Source: Planctomycetota bacterium (GTDB taxonomy: Bacteria; Planctomycetota; Phycisphaerae; Sedimentisphaerales; Anaerobacaceae). From it: DNA of 53,005 nucleotides. Location of the stretch: contig DUZJ01000016.1 in NCBI GenBank assembly GCA_013349615.1, positions 1-53,005 of the forward strand, in the 5' to 3' direction. Within the stretch, counting starts at the first letter, position 1, and each line of letters opens with the position of its first letter. The translations under genes and the position numbers were made by a program. Shown here piece by piece: positions 34,427 to 43,845 of this stretch. The notes under the pieces were generated by a model. The model ran no database searches, was not told the DNA's origin, and was given only the letters and a program-made list of their open reading frames with translations.

Positions 34427-37400
34427 ATGCCGAAACGAGATGACATAAACAAAGTAATGATTATTGGTTCCGGCCCGATTGTCATTGGCCAGGCCTGTGA
34501 GTTTGATTACTCCGGCACTCAAGCCTGCAAGGCCCTTCGCAAATTGGGCTATGAGATAGTGTTAGTCAATTCCAATCCGGCAACCATTATGACCGACCCT
34601 GGCATGGCCGATGTAACATACATCGAGCCGCTTGACCTCCAGACTATGACAAAAATCATCGAAAAGGAGCGACCCGACGCCCTACTGCCCAACCTTGGCG
34701 GCCAGAGCGGACTTAACCTGTCTTCCGAGCTTGCCCACGCAGGGGTGCTTGATAAATATGGGGTCAAAATAATCGGCGTTCAGGTAGATGCCATAAAGCG
34801 TGGTGAGGACCGCGGCGCCTTCAAAGAAACAATGAACCGACTGGGTATCGAGATGCCAAAAAGCGATCTGGCCTTTAGCGTGGAGGAAGCCGAAAAAATC
34901 GCGGACGAGCTCGGTTATCCGGTCATAATCCGTCCCGCATACACCATGGGCGGCACCGGGGGCGGTGCGGTATTCAATGTCGAAGAACTGCGCATCGTGG
35001 CCGCTCGGGGCCTTTCTGTAAGTCTTGTCGCACAAATCCTTGTCGAAGAATCTGTTATTGGGTGGGAGGAATTGGAGCTGGAAGTGGTCCGCGACGCCAA
35101 AAGCCAGAAAATAACCGTCTGCTTTATCGAAAACGTGGATGCAATGGGCGTGCACACAGGAGACTCATACTGCACTGCCCCTATGCTGACTATCGAGCCG
35201 GAACTGCAAAAAAAACTGCAAAAATACTCATACGACATCGTTGACGCCATCGAGGTCATAGGCGGTACAAACATTCAGTTTGCTCACGACCCCGACACCG
35301 GCCGAGTAGTCGTAATCGAAATCAACCCAAGAACCTCACGTTCATCAGCACTTGCCTCGAAAGCAACAGGCTTTCCAATTGCCCTTGTTTCTTCACTGCT
35401 CGCTGGAGGCCTCACGCTCGACGAAATACCATATTGGAGAGACGGCACGCTCGAAAAATATACGCCATCCGGCGATTACGTCGTGGTCAAGTTTTCGCGA
35501 TGGGCCTTTGAAAAGTTCAAAGGCGTTGAGGACAAACTCGGCACACAAATGCGCGCCGTCGGCGAGGCGATGAGCCTTGGCAAGAATTACAAGGAGGCCT
35601 TCCAGAAAGCTATCCGCTCTCTTGAGATTGGTCGTTATGGTCTTGGATTCGCTAAAAACTTTAACGACCTGCCTCTCGACGAATTGATGAACCGTTTGAG
35701 TCACCCGTCAAGCGAGCGCCAATTCATTATGTATGAGGCGCTGCGTAAAGGCGCCGACATCGATACCCTCTTTGAGAAAACGCACATCAAACGCTGGTTC
35801 ATCAAACAAATGCAGGAGCTTGTCCAACTTGAGGAAGAAATACTGAAATACAAGGGCAAACAGCTTCCAGATAAGCTGTTAATACAAGCCAAGAAGGACG
35901 GTTTCGCAGACCGGTATCTCTCTAATCTACTTGGCGTTCCAGAAACTCAAATCCGTGAACGCCGCATTTCTTTGAGTGTTGTCGAGGCATGGGAACCTGT
36001 CCCTGTCAGCGGCGTAGAAAATGCAGCTTATTATTTCTCCACCTATAATGCCCCGGATACAGTACAGGTCAGCAAAAACCGCAAGATAATGATCTTGGGC
36101 GGCGGTCCCAATCGTATCGGGCAGGGAGTCGAGTTTGACTATTGCTGTGTCCACGCCGCCTTTGCACTGCGCGACGAAGGATACGAGTCGATTATGGTCA
36201 ACTGCAACCCTGAAACAGTCTCAACAGATTACGATACCTCAAACAAGCTTTACTTTGAGCCGCTCACTGTTGAGGACGTACTGAGCATCTATGAGAAGGA
36301 AAAGCCCGAAGGCGTCATTGTCCAGTTTGGTGGCCAGACCCCACTCAATATCGCCAACAAGCTGGCCCAGGCCGGCGTTAAAATAATCGGAACCTCACCT
36401 GAAACAATAGACTTAGCTGAGGACCGCGACCGCTTTCGGGCTATGATGGAAAAGCTAAATATACCTATGGCCGAGTCCGGCATGGCAAGCAATCTTAACG
36501 AAGCCCTTAAAATCGCAGAAAGAATCGGCTATCCATTAATGGTAAGACCGTCCTATGTCCTCGGTGGACGTGCTATGGAAGTAGTACACGACGAAGATAT
36601 GCTCAAACACTATGTCGCTGTGGCTGTGGAGGTAACGCCGGAAAGACCTATCCTGATTGACAAATTCCTGGAAAATGCCATAGAAGCCGAGGCCGACGCG
36701 ATTGCTGACGGCACAGATGCCTTCGTCCCCGCAGTTATGGAGCACATCGAGCTGGCCGGCATCCATTCCGGAGACTCGGCCTGTGTGATTCCACCTGTCA
36801 GCATACCTCAAAAACATCTTGACACTATTTGCGAGTACACCAGAAAAATAGCGACGGAATTAAACGTCGTCGGCCTGATGAATATGCAGTATGCAATAGC
36901 CAGCGACACCGTTTATGTGCTTGAAGCCAACCCGCGCGCCTCGCGGACCGTGCCGCTGGTCTCCAAAGTCTGCGGCATCTCGATGGCTCGTCTCGCCACA
37001 CAGCTTATGCTCGGCAAAAAACTTTCCGACCTCAACTTAAAGCAGCGCTCGATTCCGCACTTTGGCGTAAAGGAAGCCGTCTTTCCGTTCAATATGTTTC
37101 CGGAAGTTGACCCGGTTCTCGGACCGGAGATGCGCTCGACCGGTGAAGTGCTCGGCCTGGCCGATTCCTTCGCGCTTCCCTTCTTCAAATCCCAGCAGGC
37201 CGCAAAACAAAATCTCCCTTCCAACGGCACTGTCCTCTTGACCGTAACCGACACAGACAAGGCCGCTGCCCTCGAAGTTGCAAAACAATTCCAGAACCTC
37301 GGCTTCAAAATCAAGGCAACAAACGGCACCCATCGCTTCCTGACGGATAATGGCCTCAAAACCGAGCATATCCTCAAGATGCACGAGGGCAGACCGAACA

Positions 37401-37627
37401 TTGTAGATGCCATTAAAAACGCCGAGATTCAGCTAATTATAAACACCCCCAGCGGCAAGTTGAGCAAATACGACGATTCTTATATCCGCAAGGCGGCCAT
37501 CAGGTACAAGGTGCCTTATATTACCACGACAGCCGCCGCCGCCGCCGCCGTAAAGGGCATCGCCGCCCACCGAGCCGGCCCGGCCCCTGTAAGGTCACTG
37601 CAAAGCTACCACGCCGCCATCCGGTAG
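34427..37627 (+). CDS. carB: Carbamoyl-phosphate synthase large subunit
   Basis: A 1066-aa enzyme making carbamoyl phosphate for pyrimidine and arginine synthesis. Two homologous ATP-grasp halves are seen: KVMIIGSGPIVIGQACEFDYSG and KIMILGGGPNRIGQGVEFDYC start each, with RPAYTMGGTGGG and RPSYVLGGRAMEVV as their lid motifs. An oligomerisation domain lies between them. The C-terminal MGS-like allosteric domain follows (LLTVTDTDKAAALEVAKQF) and ends with an Ala-rich tail. AGGAG eight bases before the ATG at 34427 fixes the start, and an in-frame ATG at 34394 is rejected. The small subunit carA is not adjacent. Confidence 0.97.
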   Translation: MPKRDDINKVMIIGSGPIVIGQACEFDYSGTQACKALRKLGYEIVLVNSNPATIMTDPGMADVTYIEPLDLQTMTKIIEKERPDALLPNLGGQSGLNLSSELAHAGVLDKYGVKIIGVQVDAIKRGEDRGAFKETMNRLGIEMPKSDLAFSVEEAEKIADELGYPVIIRPAYTMGGTGGGAVFNVEELRIVAARGLSVSLVAQILVEESVIGWEELELEVVRDAKSQKITVCFIENVDAMGVHTGDSYCTAPMLTIEPELQKKLQKYSYDIVDAIEVIGGTNIQFAHDPDTGRVVVIEINPRTSRSSALASKATGFPIALVSSLLAGGLTLDEIPYWRDGTLEKYTPSGDYVVVKFSRWAFEKFKGVEDKLGTQMRAVGEAMSLGKNYKEAFQKAIRSLEIGRYGLGFAKNFNDLPLDELMNRLSHPSSERQFIMYEALRKGADIDTLFEKTHIKRWFIKQMQELVQLEEEILKYKGKQLPDKLLIQAKKDGFADRYLSNLLGVPETQIRERRISLSVVEAWEPVPVSGVENAAYYFSTYNAPDTVQVSKNRKIMILGGGPNRIGQGVEFDYCCVHAAFALRDEGYESIMVNCNPETVSTDYDTSNKLYFEPLTVEDVLSIYEKEKPEGVIVQFGGQTPLNIANKLAQAGVKIIGTSPETIDLAEDRDRFRAMMEKLNIPMAESGMASNLNEALKIAERIGYPLMVRPSYVLGGRAMEVVHDEDMLKHYVAVAVEVTPERPILIDKFLENAIEAEADAIADGTDAFVPAVMEHIELAGIHSGDSACVIPPVSIPQKHLDTICEYTRKIATELNVVGLMNMQYAIASDTVYVLEANPRASRTVPLVSKVCGISMARLATQLMLGKKLSDLNLKQRSIPHFGVKEAVFPFNMFPEVDPVLGPEMRSTGEVLGLADSFALPFFKSQQAAKQNLPSNGTVLLTVTDTDKAAALEVAKQFQNLGFKIKATNGTHRFLTDNGLKTEHILKMHEGRPNIVDAIKNAEIQLIINTPSGKLSKYDDSYIRKAAIRYKVPYITTTAAAAAAVKGIAAHRAGPAPVRSLQSYHAAIR

Positions 37628-37649
37628 GGGCAACCCTATGTGGTTGCCC
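37628..37649 (+). terminator. Hairpin after carB, possible terminator
   Basis: Perfect 8-bp arms GGGCAACC and GGTTGCCC with a CTATGT loop immediately after the carB stop. It is followed by GAAAACTCTTTT, a weak U-tract. It lies between two convergent genes. Confidence 0.5.
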
Positions 37650-37659
37650 GAAAACTCTT

Positions 37660-39324
37660 TTAGTTGCCAAGTGTTTCGCGAATCTGCTGGGCTAATTGGA
37701 GCACGCTTTCATAAGTTATACCCTCAGGTGCTTTGCCATCATCACTAAGCTCCGCCATCCCACCAAGTACAAAAGCATCGAATTCTTCTGATGAGGTTAT
37801 GATTGTGTCAGGTATTAAACCTAAGCCACGAATCTGACCATCGTCGGGATTACGCCTAACTAAAGCATCATACGTTAGTTTGTGTTTGAACTCGCTTTCC
37901 GGTGGGTCAGAATCAGGAATATAAATGCTCCATTCGTAGTATATATTGCCTTTCTTTGTATATGCGAGGTGGCAACCAACATACGTAATAGATTCATTTT
38001 TCTCCCGAAATACACTAAAAAGCGGATGAAGCGCATATGGTACGAATGTGAGCTCAGGCAAAGGCCCGCCCGGTTCAAGAGCCTCAAATATACCTGCCTG
38101 GGATTTTAAGGATTCATCATTCCTATCGCTCCACGCCATAATTACACTACCATCCTCACTGAGAGTATAACGAAGGCTTACTGTCATATTGGGCATAGTA
38201 GGTGGAAAAGTCGTATAACCTACCCCACCATGTGCAGGCGCCTCCTCTTTGCTGATTGTAACCGTGTAACCGCTGGGCGCCTCTATCTTGAAGAGCTCAT
38301 CCGGCAATGGTTTGTCGCGCTCGATGCACGTTAACAAATTCTCATGCCACTCCTGCTCATCTTCATCCAGCAACACCTCAAAGTCGCCATATTTGTCATG
38401 TCTCCTCGCTCGGTTTGGATACCGATCATAGAAAAATGCGAAGAAATAACGCCCCAATTCCCCCGTACTCGGCTCTATCCAATATTCGCTTATCATTTGC
38501 ATTGGACGATTTTCTTTCTTTTCCCATATGTCAAACATCACCCCATCGATTTCCTCCTGACCCGTTTTTTCGAAACCGTCAAGTTGGTCCGACTTAAGAT
38601 AGAAGTCTCTCAGAAACACGTCCCTGTCCCTGTAGACCCTCAGAAAGAACTGGCTTAGAAATGGCCTATGCCTGAAGAACCTTACGGTCTTGTTTGTATG
38701 ATCAATGCCCATTTTATACGTCGTGTCGAAAACAACCTCATGCTCGCTATAATCATCAGCGAAGCCGCCTTCGCTCGTGCGTCTTCGATAAACTGCTTTT
38801 CTTCGATAACGTAACTTCTCAAAGTCCATCCAATACTCCACCGGGCAAGAAATCGGGTCCTGGCCTTTGAGGTAGTAAGTACGGCTCCCTTTTACATGAA
38901 GAGTCTTGGCACTGCGAAGCAAACCCGGCACATCGCTAATTCCATAAGCAACGCCGGTTGGACCTGGGCTGCCGACATAATTCAGCACTAAAAGTACACC
39001 GATTATTATCACTGCCGCAGCAGCAACTTTTGTTATTCTGCTTTTCATAATTGTTCTCCATATTGAACTGAAGGCAACTCCTTTGTCGGACAAGGAGCCA
39101 TCCAGTGCGTCCATTGCACCTTTTTCAATCTGTGTCACTGCCGTCTGCATTGCCTCGACATATTCACAAAGCAGTTTGTCGTCAGCCTGTAGAGCTTCAA
39201 GATATTTGCTGCATGCTGAACATCCATTTATATGTTCCACTAACTTAGCGGTTTTTTCAGCCGACATAGTGCCAGCCATCAGTTCCGGAATCTGCTCCTG
39301 GATTTTTTCACAAGTATTTTCCAT
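37660..39324 (-). CDS. Anti-sigma-like membrane protein with zinc-finger N-terminus
   Basis: A 554-aa protein. Residues about 5-45 are a zf-HC2 type anti-sigma domain (LVEHINGCSACSKYL, with the HxxxCxxC zinc ligands). A membrane segment is near residues 97-118 (KVAAAAVIIIGVLLVLNYVG). About 430 outside residues follow, with repeated beta-rich segments (LHVKGSRTYYLKG, PVEYWMDFEKLRYR). This is a long C-terminal part of unknown role. Its ATG overlaps the sigma factor stop by one base (TAATG) with GGAGG upstream, so the pair is translated together. This is the classical ECF/anti-sigma layout. It would hold the sigma factor at the membrane. Confidence 0.85.
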   Translation of the reverse strand: MENTCEKIQEQIPELMAGTMSAEKTAKLVEHINGCSACSKYLEALQADDKLLCEYVEAMQTAVTQIEKGAMDALDGSLSDKGVAFSSIWRTIMKSRITKVAAAAVIIIGVLLVLNYVGSPGPTGVAYGISDVPGLLRSAKTLHVKGSRTYYLKGQDPISCPVEYWMDFEKLRYRRKAVYRRRTSEGGFADDYSEHEVVFDTTYKMGIDHTNKTVRFFRHRPFLSQFFLRVYRDRDVFLRDFYLKSDQLDGFEKTGQEEIDGVMFDIWEKKENRPMQMISEYWIEPSTGELGRYFFAFFYDRYPNRARRHDKYGDFEVLLDEDEQEWHENLLTCIERDKPLPDELFKIEAPSGYTVTISKEEAPAHGGVGYTTFPPTMPNMTVSLRYTLSEDGSVIMAWSDRNDESLKSQAGIFEALEPGGPLPELTFVPYALHPLFSVFREKNESITYVGCHLAYTKKGNIYYEWSIYIPDSDPPESEFKHKLTYDALVRRNPDDGQIRGLGLIPDTIITSSEEFDAFVLGGMAELSDDGKAPEGITYESVLQLAQQIRETLGN

Positions 39325-39845
39325 TATTTGCCTCCCTCGGCCTCCAATAACTTACGTAATTGTTTTCTGGCCCGGCTTATCCGTGCTTGTGCCGCAGCCT
39401 GGCTAATCATAAACGTTTCTCCAATACTTTTTGCACTTCGCCCATCAAAATAGTAAAGCATCAATGCAAGCCGGTGGTCTTCTGAAAGTTTTGCCAAAGC
39501 CGTCCGGAGCTCAGGATACTCTTTTGAACCGCTCTGACTTACCGCAGCCGGCTCTACGATACAGTCCTGTTCATGTTTATGTTTCCGGATAAAATCGATG
39601 CACAAATTCTTTGCGATTCGACTTATCCACGCCCCAAACTGCTCATCATCCCGAAGCTGCTTTATCCCGGTAAGCGCCTTAAGCAGTGCCTGCTGGGCAA
39701 TGTCTTCAGCATCGTGAGTGTTGTCGAGTATCCCCAGGCAAATCGCAAAGATTCGCCCTGAATAAGCCTTTACAATGCCTGCGTACGCCGACCTGTCCCC
39801 ATTACGGCAGGCTGCAACAAGTTTTTTCTCCAAATCTACGTTCAA
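39324..39845 (-). CDS. ECF-type RNA polymerase sigma factor
   Basis: A 173-aa group 4 sigma factor. Region 2 is AICLGILDNTHDAEDIAQQALLKAL (-10 recognition) and FGAWISRIAKNLCIDFIRKHK. Region 4 is LSEDHRLALMLYYFDGRSAKSIGETFMISQAAAQARISRARKQLRKLL (-35 helix-turn-helix). It lacks regions 1 and 3. The TTG at 39845 has GGGAG six bases upstream and is preferred; the frame also runs to a TTG at 39893, adding 16 residues. Its stop overlaps the anti-sigma start. The regulon is unknown. Confidence 0.93.
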   Translation of the reverse strand: MNVDLEKKLVAACRNGDRSAYAGIVKAYSGRIFAICLGILDNTHDAEDIAQQALLKALTGIKQLRDDEQFGAWISRIAKNLCIDFIRKHKHEQDCIVEPAAVSQSGSKEYPELRTALAKLSEDHRLALMLYYFDGRSAKSIGETFMISQAAAQARISRARKQLRKLLEAEGGK

Positions 39846-40115
39846 TGAGAGCTCCCAGTCACGGATTCTATAATTATGACGAACCGACCCCAAAAAACTG
39901 ACAGCTTTTTTCTACAATTTTACAAAATTTACGATTTTTGCGTCTCAAGAGTATGATGAACGTTCAACGCTCAAAAAACTAAATAAACGCAAAAAACAAG
40001 AGCACGTTTGTGTTTCTGATCGCTTTGTTGTAGACAACCTCCGCCACATAAAAAGTGTATGCTACATTATGGACCGACATAATCTAAACGCCTACTACAA
40101 GTGCGGAAAGACACG

Positions 40116-40595
40116 TTAGTGTGTCGAACGTCGGACAGATATGACAGCTACAACTATAGCTGCTATTCCTAACACGAGAATTAGCAGCCCGAATGTGAGG
40201 CATCCGGCTGCCATCAACATGCCAATTAGAAATCCCCCCAGGAAGAAGACAGCTAAGCCGACAAGCCCAATGTCTATCAGCGCAATGCCTAAAAGGCAGA
40301 GAATGACGCCGCCAATTATGAATCCTACAGGTTTGTCTGCGTCCCAGCCCGGCTTGGCTTCTTCTTGTTCATCATCTTTCGAAGGGCCTGGTGCCTCAGG
40401 TTGTGGCTCATCCACAGTCACCAGCTCGGGCGAAGCCGCTGGCTCAAGTATAGTCAGTGGCTCAGGCAGCGGGCCGCTTCGCAATGTGTTATCACATTCG
40501 GCGCAGACGATATTACCCTCAAAAATATAAGCCTGCTCTGACCGGCTAATCGCCCGCCCACAATTAGAACAGATTTCAATATCACTTAGGCCCAT
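40116..40595 (-). CDS. Zinc-ribbon membrane protein of unknown function
   Basis: A 159-aa protein. The N-terminus holds a likely treble-clef/zinc ribbon (CSNCGRAIS and CAECDNTL), then a proline/glutamate-rich linker (about residues 45-88), then two hydrophobic segments (residues about 90-115 and 118-155). It ends in a short basic tail. GGAGG lies upstream of the ATG and there is a good promoter at 40620-40648. Function not recognised. Confidence 0.75.
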   Translation of the reverse strand: MGLSDIEICSNCGRAISRSEQAYIFEGNIVCAECDNTLRSGPLPEPLTILEPAASPELVTVDEPQPEAPGPSKDDEQEEAKPGWDADKPVGFIIGGVILCLLGIALIDIGLVGLAVFFLGGFLIGMLMAAGCLTFGLLILVLGIAAIVVAVISVRRSTH

Positions 40596-40619
40596 AAAAT
40601 TGCCTCCAATCCTGACAAT

Positions 40620-40648
40620 ATTTTATCCGCCGGCGGCCCTTTTGTCAA
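40620..40648 (-). promoter_or_regulatory. Sigma-70 promoter of the zinc-ribbon gene
   Basis: On the minus strand TTGACA (40648-40643), a 17-bp spacer and TAAAAT (40625-40620), 25 bases before the ATG. The promoter sits just downstream of folP. Confidence 0.75.
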
Positions 40649-40678
40649 TGGTATTCTTCTTGGCCGCAAGGCAAACCT

Positions 40679-41536
40679 TCATCCCGCTGAGATGATAGCG
40701 TTTGCCACTTTTGCTACATCTATCATCTCAGCTACATCGTGCACACGGACAATCGATACACCCGCGGCAACACACAAAGCAACCGAGGCAGCGGTGCCAA
40801 ATATTCGGTCAGCCGGGTTTTCCCTGTTGGTTATTTTACCTATAAAACTTTTGCGACTCGCGCCTACAAGCACGCGACAGCCGGCAGCAACGAACTTATC
40901 AATATTTCTCAAAAGCAAAATATTATGTTTCAAAGTCTTGCCGAAACCGATTCCGGGGTCTATGAAAATCCTTTCCTTTGGTATGTCGAACTGTTCTGCC
41001 CGCTTCGTCCTCTTGACCAAAAATTGGCGAACCTCTGTAACCACGTCTTTATATTTCGGCTCAATCTGCATAGTTGCGGGTGTTCCCTGCATGTGCATCA
41101 AGACGACCGGTACCTGCTGTTCGGCTGCCAAAACGCCCATCCGCTCATCGCTCAGTGCCGTAATATCGTTTATCATTGCCGCCCCTGCTTCCAACGCAGC
41201 TTCAGCAACTTCGCTCCTGTTCGTATCAATACTAATCAGCACCTTTATTCTTTTACAAAGTGCTTCTATTACCGGAATCACCCTTCTTATCTGCTCATCG
41301 ACTGAGACCGGCTCTGCACTCGGCCGGGTCGATTCAGCTCCTACATCTATTATTGCAGCTCCATCAGCCGCCATCTGTATTCCATGCTCAATGGCCTTAT
41401 CAGTATCAAAGAACTGGCCGCCGTCACTGAAGGAATCAGGCGTGACATTCAAAACCCCCATCACAACACAACCAGCCGAGAAATCCAATCGTCCCCTCGG
41501 CCACTCAACTACATTCTTGCCGTTACTTTTCTTCAT
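40679..41536 (-). CDS. folP: Dihydropteroate synthase
   Basis: A 285-aa enzyme of folate synthesis that joins p-aminobenzoate to the pterin pyrophosphate. Motifs: VVMGVLNVTPDSFSDGGQF, IIDVGAESTRP, MINDITAL, VVLMHMQGTP, FIDPGIGFGKT, VLVGASRKSFIG and IVRVHDV. The frame continues upstream to 41578 through a sequence coding for NSCFRRNDN, which is the dispersed hairpin repeat. The start is therefore taken as the ATG at 41536 (MKKSNGKN). No strong Shine-Dalgarno is visible. It lies downstream of the broken pdxB. Confidence 0.96.
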   Translation of the reverse strand: MKKSNGKNVVEWPRGRLDFSAGCVVMGVLNVTPDSFSDGGQFFDTDKAIEHGIQMAADGAAIIDVGAESTRPSAEPVSVDEQIRRVIPVIEALCKRIKVLISIDTNRSEVAEAALEAGAAMINDITALSDERMGVLAAEQQVPVVLMHMQGTPATMQIEPKYKDVVTEVRQFLVKRTKRAEQFDIPKERIFIDPGIGFGKTLKHNILLLRNIDKFVAAGCRVLVGASRKSFIGKITNRENPADRIFGTAASVALCVAAGVSIVRVHDVAEMIDVAKVANAIISAG

Positions 41537-41548
41537 CTGATAACCGAA

Positions 41549-41574
41549 ATTGTCATTCCTGCGAAAGCAGGAAT
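41549..41574. repeat. Dispersed 26-bp hairpin repeat at the pdxB/folP junction
   Basis: Arms ATTCCTGC (41555-41562) and GCAGGAAT (41567-41574) around GAAA. The 26 bp are identical (reverse complement) to 29400-29425. On the minus strand this copy codes the last pdxB residues (EFLLSQE) and its stop codon. Confidence 0.8.
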
Positions 41575-42703
41575 TCAATACCTTTCAGTTTCTTAGCCAG
41601 ACCGCTGTTTATATCTTCGACAATGACACTTGTATTTTGAAACTCCCTGCGGACAAGATAATTCTTGCGTAGTCCATCAAAAAACACCTCTCTTTTTTCT
41701 TCCGTTGTTTCCAAAACCTGCCTGAGCCTGACGTCATCCGCTTTAATATCGTAAATCTTCTCCACAGCACCTAATAACACATCCTGCTCACTACCGCTGT
41801 CCGGATTGAGCTTCAACTCCGGCACAGCAGGCGCAGGTAAAAACGAACCGATATCAAATTTAGCTTCAAGTCCAAAATACTCGCATGCCGCCTTATAAAT
41901 CATAATCATACCCGCAACCTTGCCGTCCAGTGAATAACCGGCGATGTGTGGTGTGCCGATATCGACCATTTCTAAAAGCTCAACATCGATATTCGGCTCG
42001 TTCTCCCAAACATCAAGCACCGCAGCCTGCAATCTTCCCGCTCCATAGCTGCCTTCAAAGCACTGCTGTCTACTACACCGCCGCGAGCAGCATTAACAAA
42101 AATACAGCCTGTTTTTAGCGACTTGAAAAACTTCTCACCAGCTAAATGAAACGTCTTGTCCCTTCCATCAAAAGTCAACGGCGTATGAAGCGTTATAAAA
42201 TCACAATCAAAAAGCCTTTCTATCGGCAAATACTTTAGGTCGCTGCTTTGCCTCCGCAAAGGCGGGTCGTTGAGATACACATTCATACCAAGAGCCGTAG
42301 TTTTTTTAGCAACCCTGCTGCCAACATTGCCTACGCCGATAACACCTATCGATTTGTCTTCCAGGTTAATATTATTTTCTTTGGTGATATTAAGCAGCGC
42401 GGCAATAACGTATTCAGCCGCAGAATTTGCGTTCGACCCCGGCGCTGATGCGAAACCGATATTTTTTCGTAAAAGATATTCTGTATCTATATGGTCAAAG
42501 CTGATGGTTGACGTGCCAACAAAACGAACTTCGCTGCCGGTCAACAAATCGGCACCTACAGGCGTTATACTGCGAACCAGCAGAACGTCAGCGTTGGCAA
42601 CGACATTCGGCGTAATATCTCGGCCGGGAACAGCTTCAACATCACCAATGGAAGAAAAGCACTCCACTACAAACGGAATATTCTCATCTGCGATTATCTT
42701 CAT
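41553..42703 (-). pseudogene. pdxB: Erythronate-4-phosphate dehydrogenase, frameshifted
   Basis: An NAD-dependent D-2-hydroxyacid dehydrogenase of vitamin B6 synthesis. The first part (42703 to about 42037) has the start MKIIADENIPFV, the NAD site GVIGVGNVGSRVA and GCIFVNAARGGVVD. It then runs out of frame and stops at 41972. The rest of the enzyme (LQAAVLDVWENEPNIDVELL, GTPHIAGYSLDGK) is in another frame, ending at 41553. Adding one base to the CCC run at 42037-42039 gives a continuous MERGRLQAAVLDVWEN. This may be a real inactivation or a single-base sequencing error. The last residues are coded by the 26-bp repeat. Its start lies 6 nt after the amrS stop. Confidence 0.85.
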
Positions 42704-42709
42704 CTCAAA

Positions 42710-43750
42710 TCAAAGCTCAAAGCCTGCAATCCTTACGCCACAATCCGGACAGCATGAGTTCGTAATATGATTGGCCAATATTCGGTAGCCAGCCCGTTTA
42801 ATCAACATTCGGCCGCATTTATAACAAAAGGTGCTCTCAGATTTCGCCCCCGGCATATTGCCAAGGTAAACATAATGCAGCCCCGCTGCCTTGCCTATTT
42901 GCTCGGCGCGCTCGAGGCTCTCAACCGGCGTGGCAACCGAATCCAAATACTTATACTGCGGATGGAACCGGCTGATATGCCAGGGGACATCAGCGCCGGC
43001 TTTTGAAACAATAAAATCGGCAAGCTGCTTCAGCTCATCGTCGGAATCATTTTCGCCCGGGACCAGCAAGGTCGTTACCTCAAGCCAGATATTTGTCTGG
43101 TTTGCGATATAGCTAATCGTATCAAGGACCGGCTGCAACCGTGCCTTGCACAGCCTTTTGTAATAATCCTCACTAAAAGATTTAAGGTCAACATTTATAC
43201 CATTGAGCCAATCGCCGGCAAAATCAATTGCTTCTTTTGTCTCGTAGCCGTTACTGACAAAAACGTTCGTCAGCCCACGTTCTTTCGCCAGACGCCCGCA
43301 ATCGTTGCACAGCTCCATAAAAACCGTTGGCTCAGTATAGGTGTAGGCGATACTTTTACACCCGCTACGAACAGCCGCTGCGACAATCTGCTCAGGAGTT
43401 ATTGCCTGTCCATCAATTCGTCCATCCTCAAGAGCCGCCTGGCTTATCTGCCAGTTCTGGCAAAACTCACAGCGAAAGTTGCATCCCATCGTGGCGATGG
43501 AAAAACTGCTCGTGCCCGGCTGAAAATGGAACAAAGGCTTCTTTTCAATTGGGTCAGGATTAGCCGAGCAAATCTTGTCATAAGTAAGCGAATACAAAAC
43601 GCCATCTACATTTTTGCGCACACAGCACCTGCCTAATTTGCCATCATCAATCACACACCGCCAGCTACACAGTTTGCAGCGAACCTTTTTATCCTCTCCC
43701 GAGGGCTCCCACAGCACCGCTCGGTAAGAATTGTCCTTTGTCGGTCCCAT
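42710..43750 (-). CDS. amrS: AmmeMemoRadiSam system radical SAM enzyme
   Basis: A 346-aa radical SAM protein. It opens with a Cys-rich motif (CKLCSWRCVIDDGKLGRCCVR), then FSIATMGCNFRCEFCQNWQIS with the radical SAM CxxxCxxC, then YTYTEPTVFMELC, VSNGYETKEAIDF, NVDLKSFSEDYYKRL, TTLLVPGEND and WHISRFHPQYKY. It ends with two more CxxC pairs (CYKCG, CCPDCG). This matches the AmrS family, whose usual partners AmrA and AmrB are not adjacent. The reaction is not established to my knowledge. Together with pdxB it forms a minus-strand unit. Confidence 0.9.
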   Translation of the reverse strand: MGPTKDNSYRAVLWEPSGEDKKVRCKLCSWRCVIDDGKLGRCCVRKNVDGVLYSLTYDKICSANPDPIEKKPLFHFQPGTSSFSIATMGCNFRCEFCQNWQISQAALEDGRIDGQAITPEQIVAAAVRSGCKSIAYTYTEPTVFMELCNDCGRLAKERGLTNVFVSNGYETKEAIDFAGDWLNGINVDLKSFSEDYYKRLCKARLQPVLDTISYIANQTNIWLEVTTLLVPGENDSDDELKQLADFIVSKAGADVPWHISRFHPQYKYLDSVATPVESLERAEQIGKAAGLHYVYLGNMPGAKSESTFCYKCGRMLIKRAGYRILANHITNSCCPDCGVRIAGFEL

Positions 43751-43845
43751 TGCAAATATCCCCTAATTAACTTTACTTTTCGCAGTTTAATATATAGAAT
43801 AATTCAGGTAAAATCAATTGGTTAGTAGCAAGGAGGTATTGCCTT

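Noticed and set aside
41537..41578. N-terminal extension of folP
   Set aside because: The 14 extra codons translate the dispersed hairpin repeat (NSCFRRNDN) and are not part of the enzyme family.
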